Of a stretch of DNA of 64,000 nucleotides, positions 1 through 11,327 are shown one piece after another. Positions within the stretch are counted from its first letter, which is position 1, and every line of letters begins with the position of its first letter. The position numbers were made by a program, and so were the translations under genes. Under the pieces are notes generated by a model, which saw only the letters and a list, made by a program, of their open reading frames with translations, ran no database searches and was not told the DNA's origin. The DNA is from Anisakis pegreffii (lineage: Eukaryota; Nematoda; Chromadorea; Rhabditida; Anisakidae), in contig JAPYMA010000516.1 of NCBI GenBank assembly GCA_035041965.1, forward strand, positions 1-64,000, written 5' to 3'.

Positions 1-170
1 TAAGATAAGAAGAAAAAAGATACCGCACTTGAATCATTTTAATTCAACTAACATTAAAAAGTTATGCAATTGAGGTTATTATTTTTAAAATGAAAGTTAC
101 TCATTCGTCAGTTAACTGCCATTTAAGATAACCTAATGAATATTGTAAGTTGGTTTCTGACTTAAAATCT

Positions 171-321
171 GATAAGACCTTATAATGATTATTTGGAATA
201 TCTGATTCTATAGGAATGCTCTGGAATTGTTTGAGAATGCTCACATTGAATTGGACCCTAGTCTTCCGAAAAGACTCTAAGGTCTTAGCTTGTTAAGATG
301 TTATCATTATAAGGTTTTATC
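171..321. repeat. Inverted repeat with 21-bp arms
   Basis: The left arm (171-191) and the reverse complement of the right arm (301-321) match at 19 of 21 positions around the core ACCTTATAATGAT. About 110 bp lie between them. This could be a small MITE or a foldback element. I could not define a target-site duplication. Confidence 0.55.
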
Positions 322-1140
322 ATGTTTTTTTCGGAAGTATCTGATTGAATGTATTGTTGTTTCTCTTATTATTTGTATGCAAATTATTCTTCCCATTAAT
401 GTTTGAGAATGTTTAACATTCATTTGTCTTTGTTGTTTTTGAATTGTGCTATGCTTAAAATTTCATGTTGATTGCAATATTGAATGATGACATCACCGCA
501 ACAAACGCTGCAGTAAGAACGGAAATCAATGGCTACTGCTACCACTCATCTACAATCCAATATTGCTGTATCAGTTCGGTCACCAGAATATGCAAAAAAA
601 AGAAATGAATACGAGAAACTGGCACATCGAATACAACCTCAAAGCACTTTACCTCAAAGTTCCGTTACTGCAAAGTGCACCTAAAAAATTTCCTTAATTC
701 ACTGTTTGCTCAGTGAAAACCAATGAATGCCCTTCGAAACAAATGTTGGTGATTCAAGTTATTATAAATGATATCCTCGATGAGTAATCTCTGGGGCTCT
801 CATATCAACATTGAGTTTGGAGAGGAGTCATAGGGCTAAATGGAATGCCAGCTCCTCAGCCAGGGCTTTACAAACTTATGTTTGTAAAGCAGCAACTTAT
901 GATTGGTTGATAAACGACAACAGAATCAATATTCCACCAAATGAATCAGTACTCAATATTGAATTAATATTCCGCAGATCACATTCAATCACCTCAAAAC
1001 AGTCACCCGAAACCCGAAGATGAACAATCTCCTCTCCCATCAATTCAGTGGTAGCAGCCTGAACTCAATACGATGAACGCAACGAATCCAACAACAATCT
1101 ACAGAATGGATCAATCTCATTTAAAAAATTTAATGCCACA

Positions 1141-1285
1141 AAAAGAATGCCTGAAAAAAAGGAAAAAATTAAATTAAAAAATAAAAGAAAAATTTAAAAA
1201 GAAAAATAAAGAAACAAAAATGTAAAAAACAAAAAAATTAAAAAAACAAAAAATAAAAAGTGAAAAAATAAAAAATAAAAAATTA
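1141..1285. repeat. A-rich low-complexity tract
   Basis: About 145 bp on the plus strand are almost entirely A with scattered T, G and a few C. The minus-strand open frame through it (1194-1394) would be a run of Phe/Leu and is a composition artefact. Confidence 0.9.
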
Positions 1286-4200
1286 AGGCATTCCGTTTTT
1301 CAAAAAATAATTCTTCCATGTTTCTCATCACTACGCTCGAGTATTGTACATTGACATCTACCTTATCAATGTTTTGTAAAGGTAACCATTTCAATACTGA
1401 TAATTATTGTTCTAATACAACTGTAATTATTGTAACTGTTAGTGTTTGTCGAGTAGCAATTTTCTGGAGGGGAACTCGTCGAGAAGCATCAAATTCAACA
1501 GAAGTGGAGGAACCCGACAAAAAAGTCGAAGAGAATAATTGCATGGGACGGAGTGATCCGGTTTCTCGACAAACACTACTAACTGTTCATGTGATCATGT
1601 TTGATTTGTCACTCTTCATGTTCAGCTTCTAATAAAAACAATAGCTGAGTGATATTATTATTTACTCGGCTCTTGTTTTATGCATTAAAATGCGTTGTGT
1701 TAGATCAAACTCCCATAAAATCTAAATGGCAGTTAACTGTAAGCAAACCTTCAAAAAGGTGATGAACAGTTTATAAAGGCCTTCAATTAATGATTGAAAT
1801 AATAACTAAAACATCTCAAACACAACCGAATAACATATTATAATAAACAAAAAAAAATTCAACAGAAAAATTTTGAAAAAGTCATCAATCTATCAGATGA
1901 GAAGAGAGAACGAACTTGTAAAGTAAGAATAGGGAGAGATGAGGGAAATATGCAAATGACATTACGTATGAGATAGCGTATTGCCAAGCATGGTCAGATG
2001 AAATCGCTAGCAATGAGCGAGATGAGCGAAGATCGCATGTCCTAAGGGCGATTCGGCCTTGATGGCCGTTGTATCCGGTCAATTTTCTCGGGTTCATTTC
2101 AAACTGCTACTCATGAACTACTCTGTTGGTATTGTCGGGGAGGGTGTTAGCTGTGAAGAATCCTTTCCCGTTGATGACACCCCACAGAACCGTCGTGAAA
2201 CGGTGGAAATGAACTCATCTGGACACAATCAATCCGGCGAGTAAACGAGTGAGATTTGGCTTCAGATGAGGTGAAGTCTGAGGAATTCAGGAGAAGGGTA
2301 ATGCATTAAGGGCGGTTTTGAGTGGGAGGATTGGTTGGTGAAGTGTGAGGATTTGAGTGGGAGGATTTTTTCTAGGTTGGGTAATAAATTTTCTTGAAAT
2401 TTTCATTCATTTACGAGAAGTAAGCGTGTTTTTAACGCTTACGAAAATTTGGAAAAACGAAGAGGAGAAAAGCTGTCACTTTTTTCTAACCTCAACTTTA
2501 TGTAGAAGAAATTTTCAGTGGTCAGTAACGTACATTACTGGTGTAGTGGTAGTGCTGTCGGGTTTCTACTGGGCGCTCTGCAGATCGGTACCTATAAGAT
2601 TATTTGCGCCATGTCCAATAGTAAGGCTTTTGCAATTAATTACATGTAATGCCTAGTTATATTTACAAGGCTTCCGTGGATTGTTTTCCGGTTCCCGGCA
2701 GCTTTCGAGTATTTCGGCAAATTCTTTCCGATATGCATCTGCCTTACTTTACGACATATTGATAATCTGTTGTTGTTAAGCGTTTTATTCAAGTCAGTTA
2801 AATTGCCGTAAGACGTTAGTTGATCAGTTCACAATCGTCACTAAAATATCACCAAATGTAAACGCATGCAAAATTATGCTTCAATTTTTTTAAAATTTGT
2901 AAGCAAAATTTCTCTTGATATGCTAAATTCTATCATGTACTATAAAATATTATAACATATGAATACATGAAAGTGTACATCTATACACATACATATGGAT
3001 AGATATATGCAGATGCATGCACACACGCAAATAAATGAATATTTTACACACATTTTCAGTAGGATTCATGTCATCGACTGTTGAAATATCTATTTTGTTT
3101 GGCTTCTTTGCTTGTTGCGCTTCGTATATGCGATGATTTTCTTTTTTTGTTTATGAAGCGATAGGCCATTAAGACCGATTATTATTAGCCACAATAAGCA
3201 CATTGTGCTTTGCCATTACCGCTGATTCTTTCGAGTTGAGCAGAGGACCTTATTATTCTTCATTCATTCGCATCCATCCGTGGGAAGCGGTGCAGCGAAA
3301 ATGTAATGAGAAAACTAAAAACTAGACGAGAACACGATGGAATAGTGTATGCTGATTGTCTCGTGTAGGGGTAGGATCGATCATGGAGTGACGGGAAGGG
3401 AACAGGAATAATCAGACGGATTTTGGACAATATGAACGAGAAAGGATGGTTTTCGAACCGGTCCGTCTCTCGCAGTATGTATAATGTTGATTTTTTACTA
3501 CCTTCAAATGAACCCATTGAAAGGTGTTCCATTTCACTGTTGATTTTTGATTTTTGTGTACACCAATTTTTGTGTCACCGACTTACGGCAGTTGAACTTA
3601 CGACATGCGGTGAAGAATTCCGAAAAAAAATTCTTAGGAGATCAAAACGAAAATTATATTCGACAAAACTGATAACAATGACACAGTGATATCCATTAAC
3701 ATTACATACCATCTTATTGTTTCGACAAGGAAGTGAATTCAAATCCTTTCTTGAGAACGTTTCTATGCGATTAGTTCTAACGATCTCCATCAAGATAAAG
3801 GCCTGTAGGGATTAAATGTGATTGATGCTTCGGTGTCCGCTCGATTTTTCACTGTGATTTTTTTTTTGCCTCTTCATACCATTATGAAATGCTCTATTTT
3901 TCCTCTTCTCATACTGTGCTACTACACATCGGAGTCGTGTTTTTTGTTTGCATTGCCCTTTCACTTTGTATTTAGGAAAGGCAATAAATTCGATTCTGGA
4001 AGGGTGGATGGAGGGTTGGGCGCGTGACTCGATTGACGGTGATCCGCTCGTACTAGACCCTTGATACACATAGCAACACACAGTGCACAATTCAAGGCAA
4101 AGAACTGCCGGTTCTGAAGTATGAATCAAAATGGATGTGATCAGATGAGACGTCCAATAATGAAAGTTCGCTATGACTTATCATTCCTAGACAGATGTTT

Positions 4201-5850
4201 AGGATTTCTCTGTCCTACCGTATCACCTAAACAAAGGCACTTGCATGAAACAGGAAAACAACTTGCAAGTTTTTGTGTACGATTTTTTTGCAAACCACGA
4301 AGCGATCGTAGATGCACTGCAAAATGAATGAAAGAAAGCCTGAGCCTCTATGGATGTTGTTTGGAAACCCCTCTCATCCACATATACTTATAAACTATTG
4401 TTCTATTTTATATAAGCTCCGAATGATCTTCTGTTGTTTACAGTTCATTGCCAAATAACAGTGAACATCTTAAGGTTTGAAGTTCGACCCGTTGCGAAAC
4501 GAAATGGAACATCGTTTGAAGAAGAATTATCGTTTGTTATTTATGAAGTGTTAACGAACTTAGAGTGATATTTCTGTGAGAGAAGCACAATTATGTGACG
4601 TTCAACTCAAAGAACGAACATGTGATCACTTTTTCTCTTTCACATCAACACCACATAATAAACACTATCACTAGACTGCAAGGAAAGTAGCGACGAATTC
4701 ATCTCTTCGATCATTTCTGTTTTCCAGCCTCCCTATTTCACTTCTCACTTCCCTCTCTATTACCCGGGTAGTGGCAAACCAAAGAACGCAAAAGACTCAT
4801 GCCATTTCGTAAGGATTCCTGAGCATGAAAAATATTTGGAATGTATAAAATTAAAAGCAGAAAGTTGGCTTGATTGTGTAACGCTCCCTAAACAATTGCC
4901 TATCCTTCAGATTTTTCTGAAAAGTTGGCAACGCAAATAAACTTTGTAGTGTTTTGCAGCAACTCCTCTCGCATTCCGCATAGGAACTTGATATAAAAAT
5001 GCAAATTTTACTTCGAACGACTTGCAATTCACCTCCAACACCACATTTAATAATTTACTTCAAAGTGACTCGTTTAAAGCCTCAAGAGCACTCCTAAACC
5101 ATCATTTGCACAATACTTCCTGTCAACGATGACTGAGAAGTGCTCTTTAATTAATGACTCAGCAACAAATGATCAGTTCTAATCACCCACACACACAATC
5201 ACACAGCAGTTTCGAAATAAAAACTACAATTATTTCGTTCTTCGCTGAAAGGAAGCATGTTTATATGACAAAAAAGAATGGATATTCATCCACCAATAAT
5301 GAAAATATCGTTTATTCACCAATGAATATTTCAGAAAATCGTTCGAAACTAAACAAAAGCATACCTCGACTTATTCAATAAATAAAAATTGCAATCATAT
5401 GTATATGTATTTATAATACTACAGCATCAAAAAATGGAACAATTCGAAAAAATAAACATCAGTTGAAATATATCGAGGTAGCATAATCTAGGCACATACT
5501 GTTTGTACCATCATATGAAGCAGCAATAGCAAGTTGAAAAACTGAAAATAATAAATCGTTAGTCGTTTGGTGGTCGTGTGCGCCGTTTTGACATTCGATA
5601 TACAAGGTAGATAAGCAAGATGTTCACAACTGTAATATTAGCGAAAGAAACGTGAAAACTGCCAAATAATAAGTTTTGAAAAGATCTTAGAATCTATTCG
5701 CTCAACACGCAATCAAAAAGTCGATCACTTCAGCATCGTTAAATTCGAAAGTTCCGAAAACTTTCGGCAGAGACAGGCATGATGAAGCCTCAAATGGAAA
5801 ACCAAACCAAAGCATGTGAGCAACTGCAAAAGTAAACTCACAATTTAGAG

Positions 5851-5856
5851 TTTATT
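5851..5856 (-). terminator. Poly(A) signal of cox-6A
   Basis: AATAAA on the minus strand, 22 bases after the TAA stop of the cytochrome c oxidase 6A gene. The position is normal for a short worm 3' UTR. Confidence 0.7.
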
Positions 5857-5878
5857 GTAAGATCGATCAATCAATCGT

Positions 5879-6653
5879 TTAGTGCTTCTCGTGTTCCTCT
5901 TCGTAGCCAACACCAGGTGTGTATTGTTCTTTCTTGTTATGGAATAATGAATGATTACCGTCACCCCACGGAAACGGCTGAAACAATGAACTTCGTTAAG
6001 TAATATAGACAATTAAGAATAACAATGTGATCTGTAATGAGCATTCAGTTCAGTTAACTAGCAATTACATAAATGTTTTATTGCAACTGGCATAATATTT
6101 AGACAACTCTTTTGATCCTTGAAGCTCGTTAGGTGGAGAGTTCTTTAGAGCGTAACGACAAAGATTTCAAAAAAGATTAGTTCGTACCTTATTCCGGACA
6201 TTCATGTACGAATATTCAACATATTCGGGACGAGGTTTGGATTGATGTTTCTGGTGATCTGCGTATGCAGCGTACATGGTCAGTGCGAGACACGGAATCG
6301 AGCACCAGAAAAAGATCTTCTTCCATGTTTCTTTTGTTCCTTAAAATACGTAAATTTGAGTTACCGATTCACAGTACAAGCTACCTCATTTCCTTTCATA
6401 ACAGTCATCACTTCTTTGCGACTAAACAGTGAGGTTTTGAAGAACTCATCATGGCACAAACTGAAGATGAATATAAAATGGAACAAATTGTTCAGTGCAA
6501 ATAAATACCTTCTGCGGTTTTCAGTTGATTAGTGAGACCTTTGCCGAACTGATCGAAGTTATTCGCATTGTAGAAACCACCAGATGAGGAACGTTGTGAA
6601 CGAATTAGGACTGACCGTGCTGTGAGTGCAATACGTGAAGTTAGTTGCGACAT
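5879..6653 (-). CDS. cox-6A: Cytochrome c oxidase subunit 6A, mitochondrial
   Basis: Nuclear-encoded subunit of respiratory complex IV, in the mitochondrial inner membrane. Three exons: 6653-6509, 6339-6188, 5977-5879, with GT-AG introns and matching phases; 131 residues. The N-terminus, rich in Arg, Ser and Thr with few acidic residues, fits a mitochondrial presequence. A single membrane span follows ([18 protein letters not shown], about residues 58-75). The C-terminal family signature [20 protein letters not shown] and then DGNHSLF is intact. The start is set by the splice acceptor TTATTCCAG ending at 6669, only 15 bases upstream of the ATG, which suggests SL trans-splicing. The BI-1-like gene lies upstream on the same strand about 1.25 kb away, too far for a tight worm operon. 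Length and motifs are as expected for the family. Confidence 0.95.
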
Positions 6654-6668
6654 TATCGCTGGTTGAAT

Positions 6669-6670
6669 CT
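6669..6670 (-). promoter_or_regulatory. Probable SL trans-splice acceptor of cox-6A
   Basis: Minus-strand TTATTCCAG ends here with no upstream exon needed, 15 bases before the start codon. This is inferred from worm practice; it could also end an intron in the 5' UTR. Confidence 0.5.
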
Positions 6671-7370
6671 GGAATAATTGCAATGAATTGAGAGAAAGTT
6701 TAGTTTACTCCACATTGATACGTTCCTATTGCGTTTAAGCATCTGTCCACAATCAAGAACATTGAAAGAATATAATCACACTGAAACACAGGAAGACCGT
6801 AATCATGACTGAACACCTCCAAATCAATCACATGACTTAAGATTAGCCGCAGTCGTTGGCCGTCCTCGGACAGATCAAATACGAGACAAATAGTCACGTG
6901 GCTCTCGCTCATTCACGCGCATTGAACGAGAGCAACTGATTGGTGCAACCGTGATGGTTCAAGAGAATCAATAATTCTTACGTTTAAAACATTGAGCAGT
7001 GAAGATTAAATTTGACAAACCCTGTGGAAATGGAAATAACTTAAAGATGTTGACAACATTCACAGATATCACTGATCACACTTCTCGATAACATCGAGTG
7101 GGAGGAAGTTGCGAAGAGGGTATAGAGGCAGAGGAAGTCAGTCACGAGGAATTTATAATGCACGAATGAAAAGGAACATTACAAGTGAGAGGAAACAAGA
7201 TTTACCGTTGAAAAACTTTCATTGGAAAACTTTCGAAACATTGCTTAAAATATAAAAACCACTTTTTCGGGTTGAGACGGTATGAGTTTTGGTTCGATTA
7301 AGTTAGCTCTTCGAAATGCAAAGTGCTTCAAGCGATCGGCTTCCATTTCACTTAATGTCGTCAACGTTAC

Positions 7371-7590
7371 TGATGGTACCCGATCGAAGTTCCGCCGGAA
7401 TCCGGATCTCCGATTCTCAAAATGTGAATTCAGTCGGAACACGACCGAGGAATTCCGACGTCCGGTCGGGATGCCGTATTTCGCAAACTTAGCGTAAATT
7501 CGGTGGAATCCCGAGCAAAGAGTTTTGGAGTCAGGTTTTAGTGAATCGACCAGGTTCCGACTGAACCGAAATTTCGTTCGGATACCATCA
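7371..7590. mobile_element. MITE-like element, copy A
   Basis: The ends are imperfect inverted repeats: TGATGGTACCCGATCGAAGT at the left, and TGATGGTATCCGAACGAAAT read inward from the right. The interior is GC-richer than its surroundings and repeats GGAATCC/GGATTCC-type words. A related, more decayed copy is at 57002-57171. No transposase frame is present. I could not assign a clear target-site duplication. Confidence 0.6.
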
Positions 7591-7801
7591 CCAACCAGTG
7601 ACTTTCAAAGGATTATTAGAAGACGATAGAGAATCGCGACCTAGCGTTCATCCACATGAATCACGATCGCATCACTGACCAATAACTTCTAGGTAAACTT
7701 CAAAGACGATAATGCGAACAATAATGTAAACATGTAAAGCACAAACGCCTGGGTTGATTATTTATACAAATCACAGAGTAGCGAGATACTGCGTGATTTC
7801 A

Positions 7802-7807
7802 TTTATT
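7802..7807 (-). terminator. Poly(A) signal of BI-1-like gene
   Basis: AATAAA on the minus strand about 100 bases after the stop of the BI-1-like gene. Confidence 0.55.
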
Positions 7808-7905
7808 AATCACACAATCGAATGTACAGTTTCCATCGAGAGTAGATCATATAACTTATAAAGTTAGTATAAGCACCATTACACTCGTCACGAGTTGTAT
7901 CGTAA

Positions 7906-9572
7906 TTACTCTGCATCAGATGCATCCACACTGAATAGCGCATACACTAATCCTTGCGAGAAAACGACACCAATCAAATAGGATAGTTGGTAAACGTTTG
8001 TCAGTGTGTCAGCATTACCCTTCTTCAGGTAAACTTGAAGGGTTGCGAAGCCGACAACCGTATAAAGTAAGATAAGTACAAGGAATCCAGCTGAGATTCC
8101 CGTTGCCATACCAATCGCCATTTCCGCTGCAAATGCACCACCAATAGTAACGCCCAACAGTTTGGCACGATCGCTGAAATTCGAAAAAAGTAATACTCAG
8201 TATAAGAAGCAACAGTGGCAAGACGGGATGGGGTTGAAGAATGAGTGAATAACGGTCAAACACAATTAATAACGTGCTTTCCAATAAATGTAGATCCGCT
8301 CTGTGAACCAATGCCGATAGCAAAGGGGAAAAGTGAGGCCGATGGCGGCAGTCCGTGAAGTGCACGACCAGAAAACAAAAATCCATTTAGAACTCCCTGA
8401 ATTTTGTTATTCGTTATGAGCAATTACTAATTATTTGTAAAACGAAATGATGAACAATACACTAACAATGAGCAATAATGAAAGCGTCATGTATCTCCTA
8501 AGGATAATTTACCTACGATAGATAAATCCACGTCTTCTACTCCTGATGCAGGTTACTTCCTGTTCCTGCTTGTAAGTAAGTAAAATTCATGTACTCGGAA
8601 ATTGTTTTAATGTAAAGGGATAATAATCATGGGCACCGTCAGTGGTTTACTGTTCAGTTTAGCCATTTCATACACTCCATATATTCATTAGGCGAAATGT
8701 CTTTAAGCGAAATGACCTAGCAGCACTAGATCAACATCAAATAATGATCAGTCCACCGATCATATCTCAGCCGATATCACGGATGTGAACAAACTATTGG
8801 CTCTTCTAGATTTGAAGAAAAATTAATTCACTGGACTTCAAATGATTTTTAGGAATAGAGTAATTCGAAACCGATCAACGAACTGTGAAAGGCACGAACC
8901 TCAGCAATGGCAACACCCAAAAGACTGTGACGACGATAGGTGTCCAACTCTTTTGCGTCACCCTCAACAGGTGCAGCAAAGTAGTAGTAAGCGAGAACTG
9001 GTATCACAGCGTACGCAGCAACAGTCGCATAAAAACCACTGATGAACAAGGAGAGCAATGCTGCGAGTAAGTACTTCGTGATGATAAACGCGGCACTCAT
9101 GCCAACAAGCATGATACCAGTCCATGTGAACGTCGCGGTCAGTTTGTTGCTGTCGATACCAGACAGTTCAGACTGGTCTTGTAGTGATACAAGAAGTTCA
9201 TCCTTTTGTTGATTTATCACTGGCTGCAGTTGATTTAATTCCTCTTGATATTGTTGTGCCTTCAAGTGCAAACAACACTAAATTCAACTATTCATATCGC
9301 TGACATTTCAATATATTCACAACTCATCAAACTGTACACAGCTTCACTGGAATCTATCACCAATCATTCATAACCCTCAAATTCATCATCAGTGACTGCA
9401 GTCAAACATTTGACCAATAAAAATCCTTCCGATGCGTAGTTCATGCATTAATAACTTATAACGTTACCTTTGCCATAAGAGTGTCTCCAAGTGTCAAGGT
9501 CTGTTTCTTAAAATCCTCCAATTCTTCCTTGTATTGATTAGCGAGCTGAGTAACTGGCTCCATGAGCGCCAT
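7906..9572 (-). CDS. Bax-inhibitor-1 (TMBIM6)-like membrane protein
   Basis: Four exons: 9572-9468, 9259-8900, 8396-8278, 8173-7906; 283 residues. After about 75 residues that look like a coiled coil (rich in Q, E, K and L), there are about six or seven hydrophobic segments. These line up with human TMBIM6: the loop TYRRHSLLGVAIAE before TM3, NDRAKLLGVTIGG at the place of the human ALYARRRSYL-FLGG block, and a C-terminal YLKKGNADTL resembling IEKAEHGDQD. BI-1 proteins are ER calcium-leak and anti-apoptotic factors; that role is inferred for this divergent copy. The usual family length is about 237, so the N-terminal extension is unusual. Intron 3 appears to begin with GC (AAA then GCACGT): the only nearby GT donor breaks the frame, whereas the GC donor gives a gap-free join. 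The gene is divergent from the PDZ gene. Confidence 0.8.
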
Positions 9573-9938
9573 TTTGAAGTCAAATGCTTTTTTTAAATTG
9601 ACCCCGCTTCAGACAATCCGACTAGTCCAAATACTGATTCACCAAACTGAATGACACTCTGGTGAATCAATCTACTTTTATAGCGATCGTACCAGAAGCC
9701 AGTTTACATATATTCTAACGCTGCATTAGCACTCTATTTGAATATTCATTGTCAATATAAATGCAAACAATATCAGTTTTACTTGCGGTTGATATTTATC
9801 TGCATATTATGCTATGCGTTCTTTGCAGAAATTTTTCGAATAAGCCAACTTCCCACTGATATAAAGGCCGTTTAACGTGAAATTCTCATTCGATTTTTTC
9901 AAGTGTTTTGGGAGTTGTTAGTCGGGTCAAGCGGAACT
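9573..9938. promoter_or_regulatory. Divergent promoter between BI-1-like and PDZ genes
   Basis: Only 366 bp separate the two start codons, which point away from each other, so promoters for both must lie here or within the first introns. No clear TATA box or other named element was identified. A possible acceptor TTTTTTCAAG ends at 9903, 36 bases before the PDZ start codon. Confidence 0.5.
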
Positions 9939-11327
9939 ATGAGCGATAGTGCAAAGCAAATGACTATTGTGATTCCCATGGAGGAAGGCGAACCACTAGG
10001 GGCTGTACCGAATGATAAATTGATTGTTGTTAAGGTACAACCCGGAACGCTGGCCGAGGGCAAACTTATGGTATTTATTTCATTTGATCAACTACTTCAT
10101 CGGTTTGATGAGCGTTAGTGAACCATCGTTCACTAATGATAAGCGGATGATGATTGCTCCAAAAAAAAAATTCAGTTCCCATGAGGCCAAACGAATGTTG
10201 ATAGTTTTTGATATGATGAATTTGTTCTTTTTCAATGAATGGTAACGAAGTATTACTTCAGCTCGCTGTTCTCTTTCAGATAGGTGATCAGATTCTGAAG
10301 GTGAACGATCAAGATATTCGTGACACGAATCACTTCTTCCACTTGTTACGTTTCGCACCGCCAGCTGCGTCGTTGCTTATCATTCGTGATGAGAAGAAAG
10401 CCGAAGAGTTAGCTGCACGTGTCAATATACCAGCCGACCGTGCCAAATACATTACACGTCGTGATGGATTCTGCTACTTTGTTAGTGCTTGAATGTGCCA
10501 CTTACGCAGTGCTCTCATCGCCATGATCAAGCAATGATGACAATCTATTTTCAGATGATGCGTCTTAATTGGCAACCAGGAGGTCCAAAATTGGGACTTG
10601 GTATTAAACACTACCAGAATCGTGTACTCGTTTCACGATGTGATCCCAATTCACTGTCCGCACAATCACTTCAGATTGGTGATCATTTAATCGATATCGA
10701 TGGAACGCCGGTTACTGATAAAGATGTTTGTCGACAATTACTACTGAAGAGTTTACAAAGGCAGAGATTCGTTACTTCGGTTGTTGAAAGACCCGATACG
10801 ATGGAGGCAAAATGCTGGGTTCAAAGCGCTCTTGCTGCGTCGGCCGCTCAGGCGCCTTCGGTTGCTATGAACAGTGATGTCCGCGAAATTGCTGCCAGAG
10901 AACGTGCTAAACTCAAGAATCAAGCACAGGCACGTTCTTATTCCAATGATATCGTCGCAATTAGTTACATTCCGTTCAATTCACTCACTTACTGCACTTT
11001 ATCAGATAGATTAGAGTCTTGGCTAATAATATCTTAGTGAAAGTGTTTGGCGTATCGATATATTTCAGATACCAGACATACGTAAAAATAGACATTCAAA
11101 CATGTGAAAACTATCATCACCTAGAGCAAGATCTTATCCAGTTGTTGCATTTGTTTTCACAAGTGAATTGTGTCGTATTCATGTTCATCATGAAAATTCA
11201 GCCAAAGAAAAGCATTCTGGGAAGATCGGCGGGTGCGAGACGTGTCAATATTGTGGACAGTAAACACGATGAATTTGTGATTGCAAGTGATAATGAAGGC
11301 AAAAACTTGCGTCATGTGCGTAAATGA
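9939..11327 (+). CDS. Tandem PDZ-domain protein
   Basis: Four exons: 9939-10070, 10280-10480, 10555-10929, 11202-11327; 277 residues. PDZ domains bind short C-terminal peptides of partner proteins and act as cytoplasmic scaffolds. PDZ1 spans about residues 8-85 (GEPLGA, then [18 protein letters not shown]). PDZ2 spans about 118-195 ([20 protein letters not shown], then [17 protein letters not shown]). The tail is [20 protein letters not shown]. This layout resembles a large worm-specific family of small two-PDZ proteins; I cannot name the partner. Exon 3 is joined to exon 4 with an apparent GC donor (CAG then GCACGT) because it alone keeps the C-terminal frame that matches the family as I recall it. 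If a GT donor is used instead, the tail would be short and different. The last exon is therefore less certain than the first three. Confidence 0.8.

Larger units (their letters stand above)
1..5878. other. Gene-poor left end
   Basis: No gene here that I can support. The open frames are short and mostly overlap on opposite strands without splice-site support. A relatively GC-rich patch at 2030-2260 has a plus-strand frame (2059-2244) that could be an exon, but it shows no family motif. A 48-residue ATG frame at 530-678 and a frame at 811-1023 may be debris of a mobile element; I could not identify reverse transcriptase, integrase or protease motifs. The stretch also contains an inverted repeat near 171-321, an A-rich tract at 1141-1285 and a 16-bp direct repeat at 2317/2352. 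Confidence 0.5.
6671..7905. other. Intergenic region between cox-6A and BI-1-like gene
   Basis: It contains the 3' UTR of the BI-1-like gene and a 220-bp MITE-like element (7371-7590). The short open frames at 7245-7497 on both strands lie inside that element. No other gene seen. Confidence 0.6.

Noticed and set aside
530..1023. Retrotransposon gag-like remnant
   Set aside because: Short frames suggested one, but no Cys-His box, protease or RT motif is present, so I do not call it.
1194..1394. Minus-strand Phe/Leu-rich frame resembling a membrane segment
   Set aside because: It translates the A-rich low-complexity tract.
8015..8386. 123-residue minus-strand frame
   Set aside because: It joins the wrong frame of two BI-1-like exons through the intron; the homologous frame is the other one.
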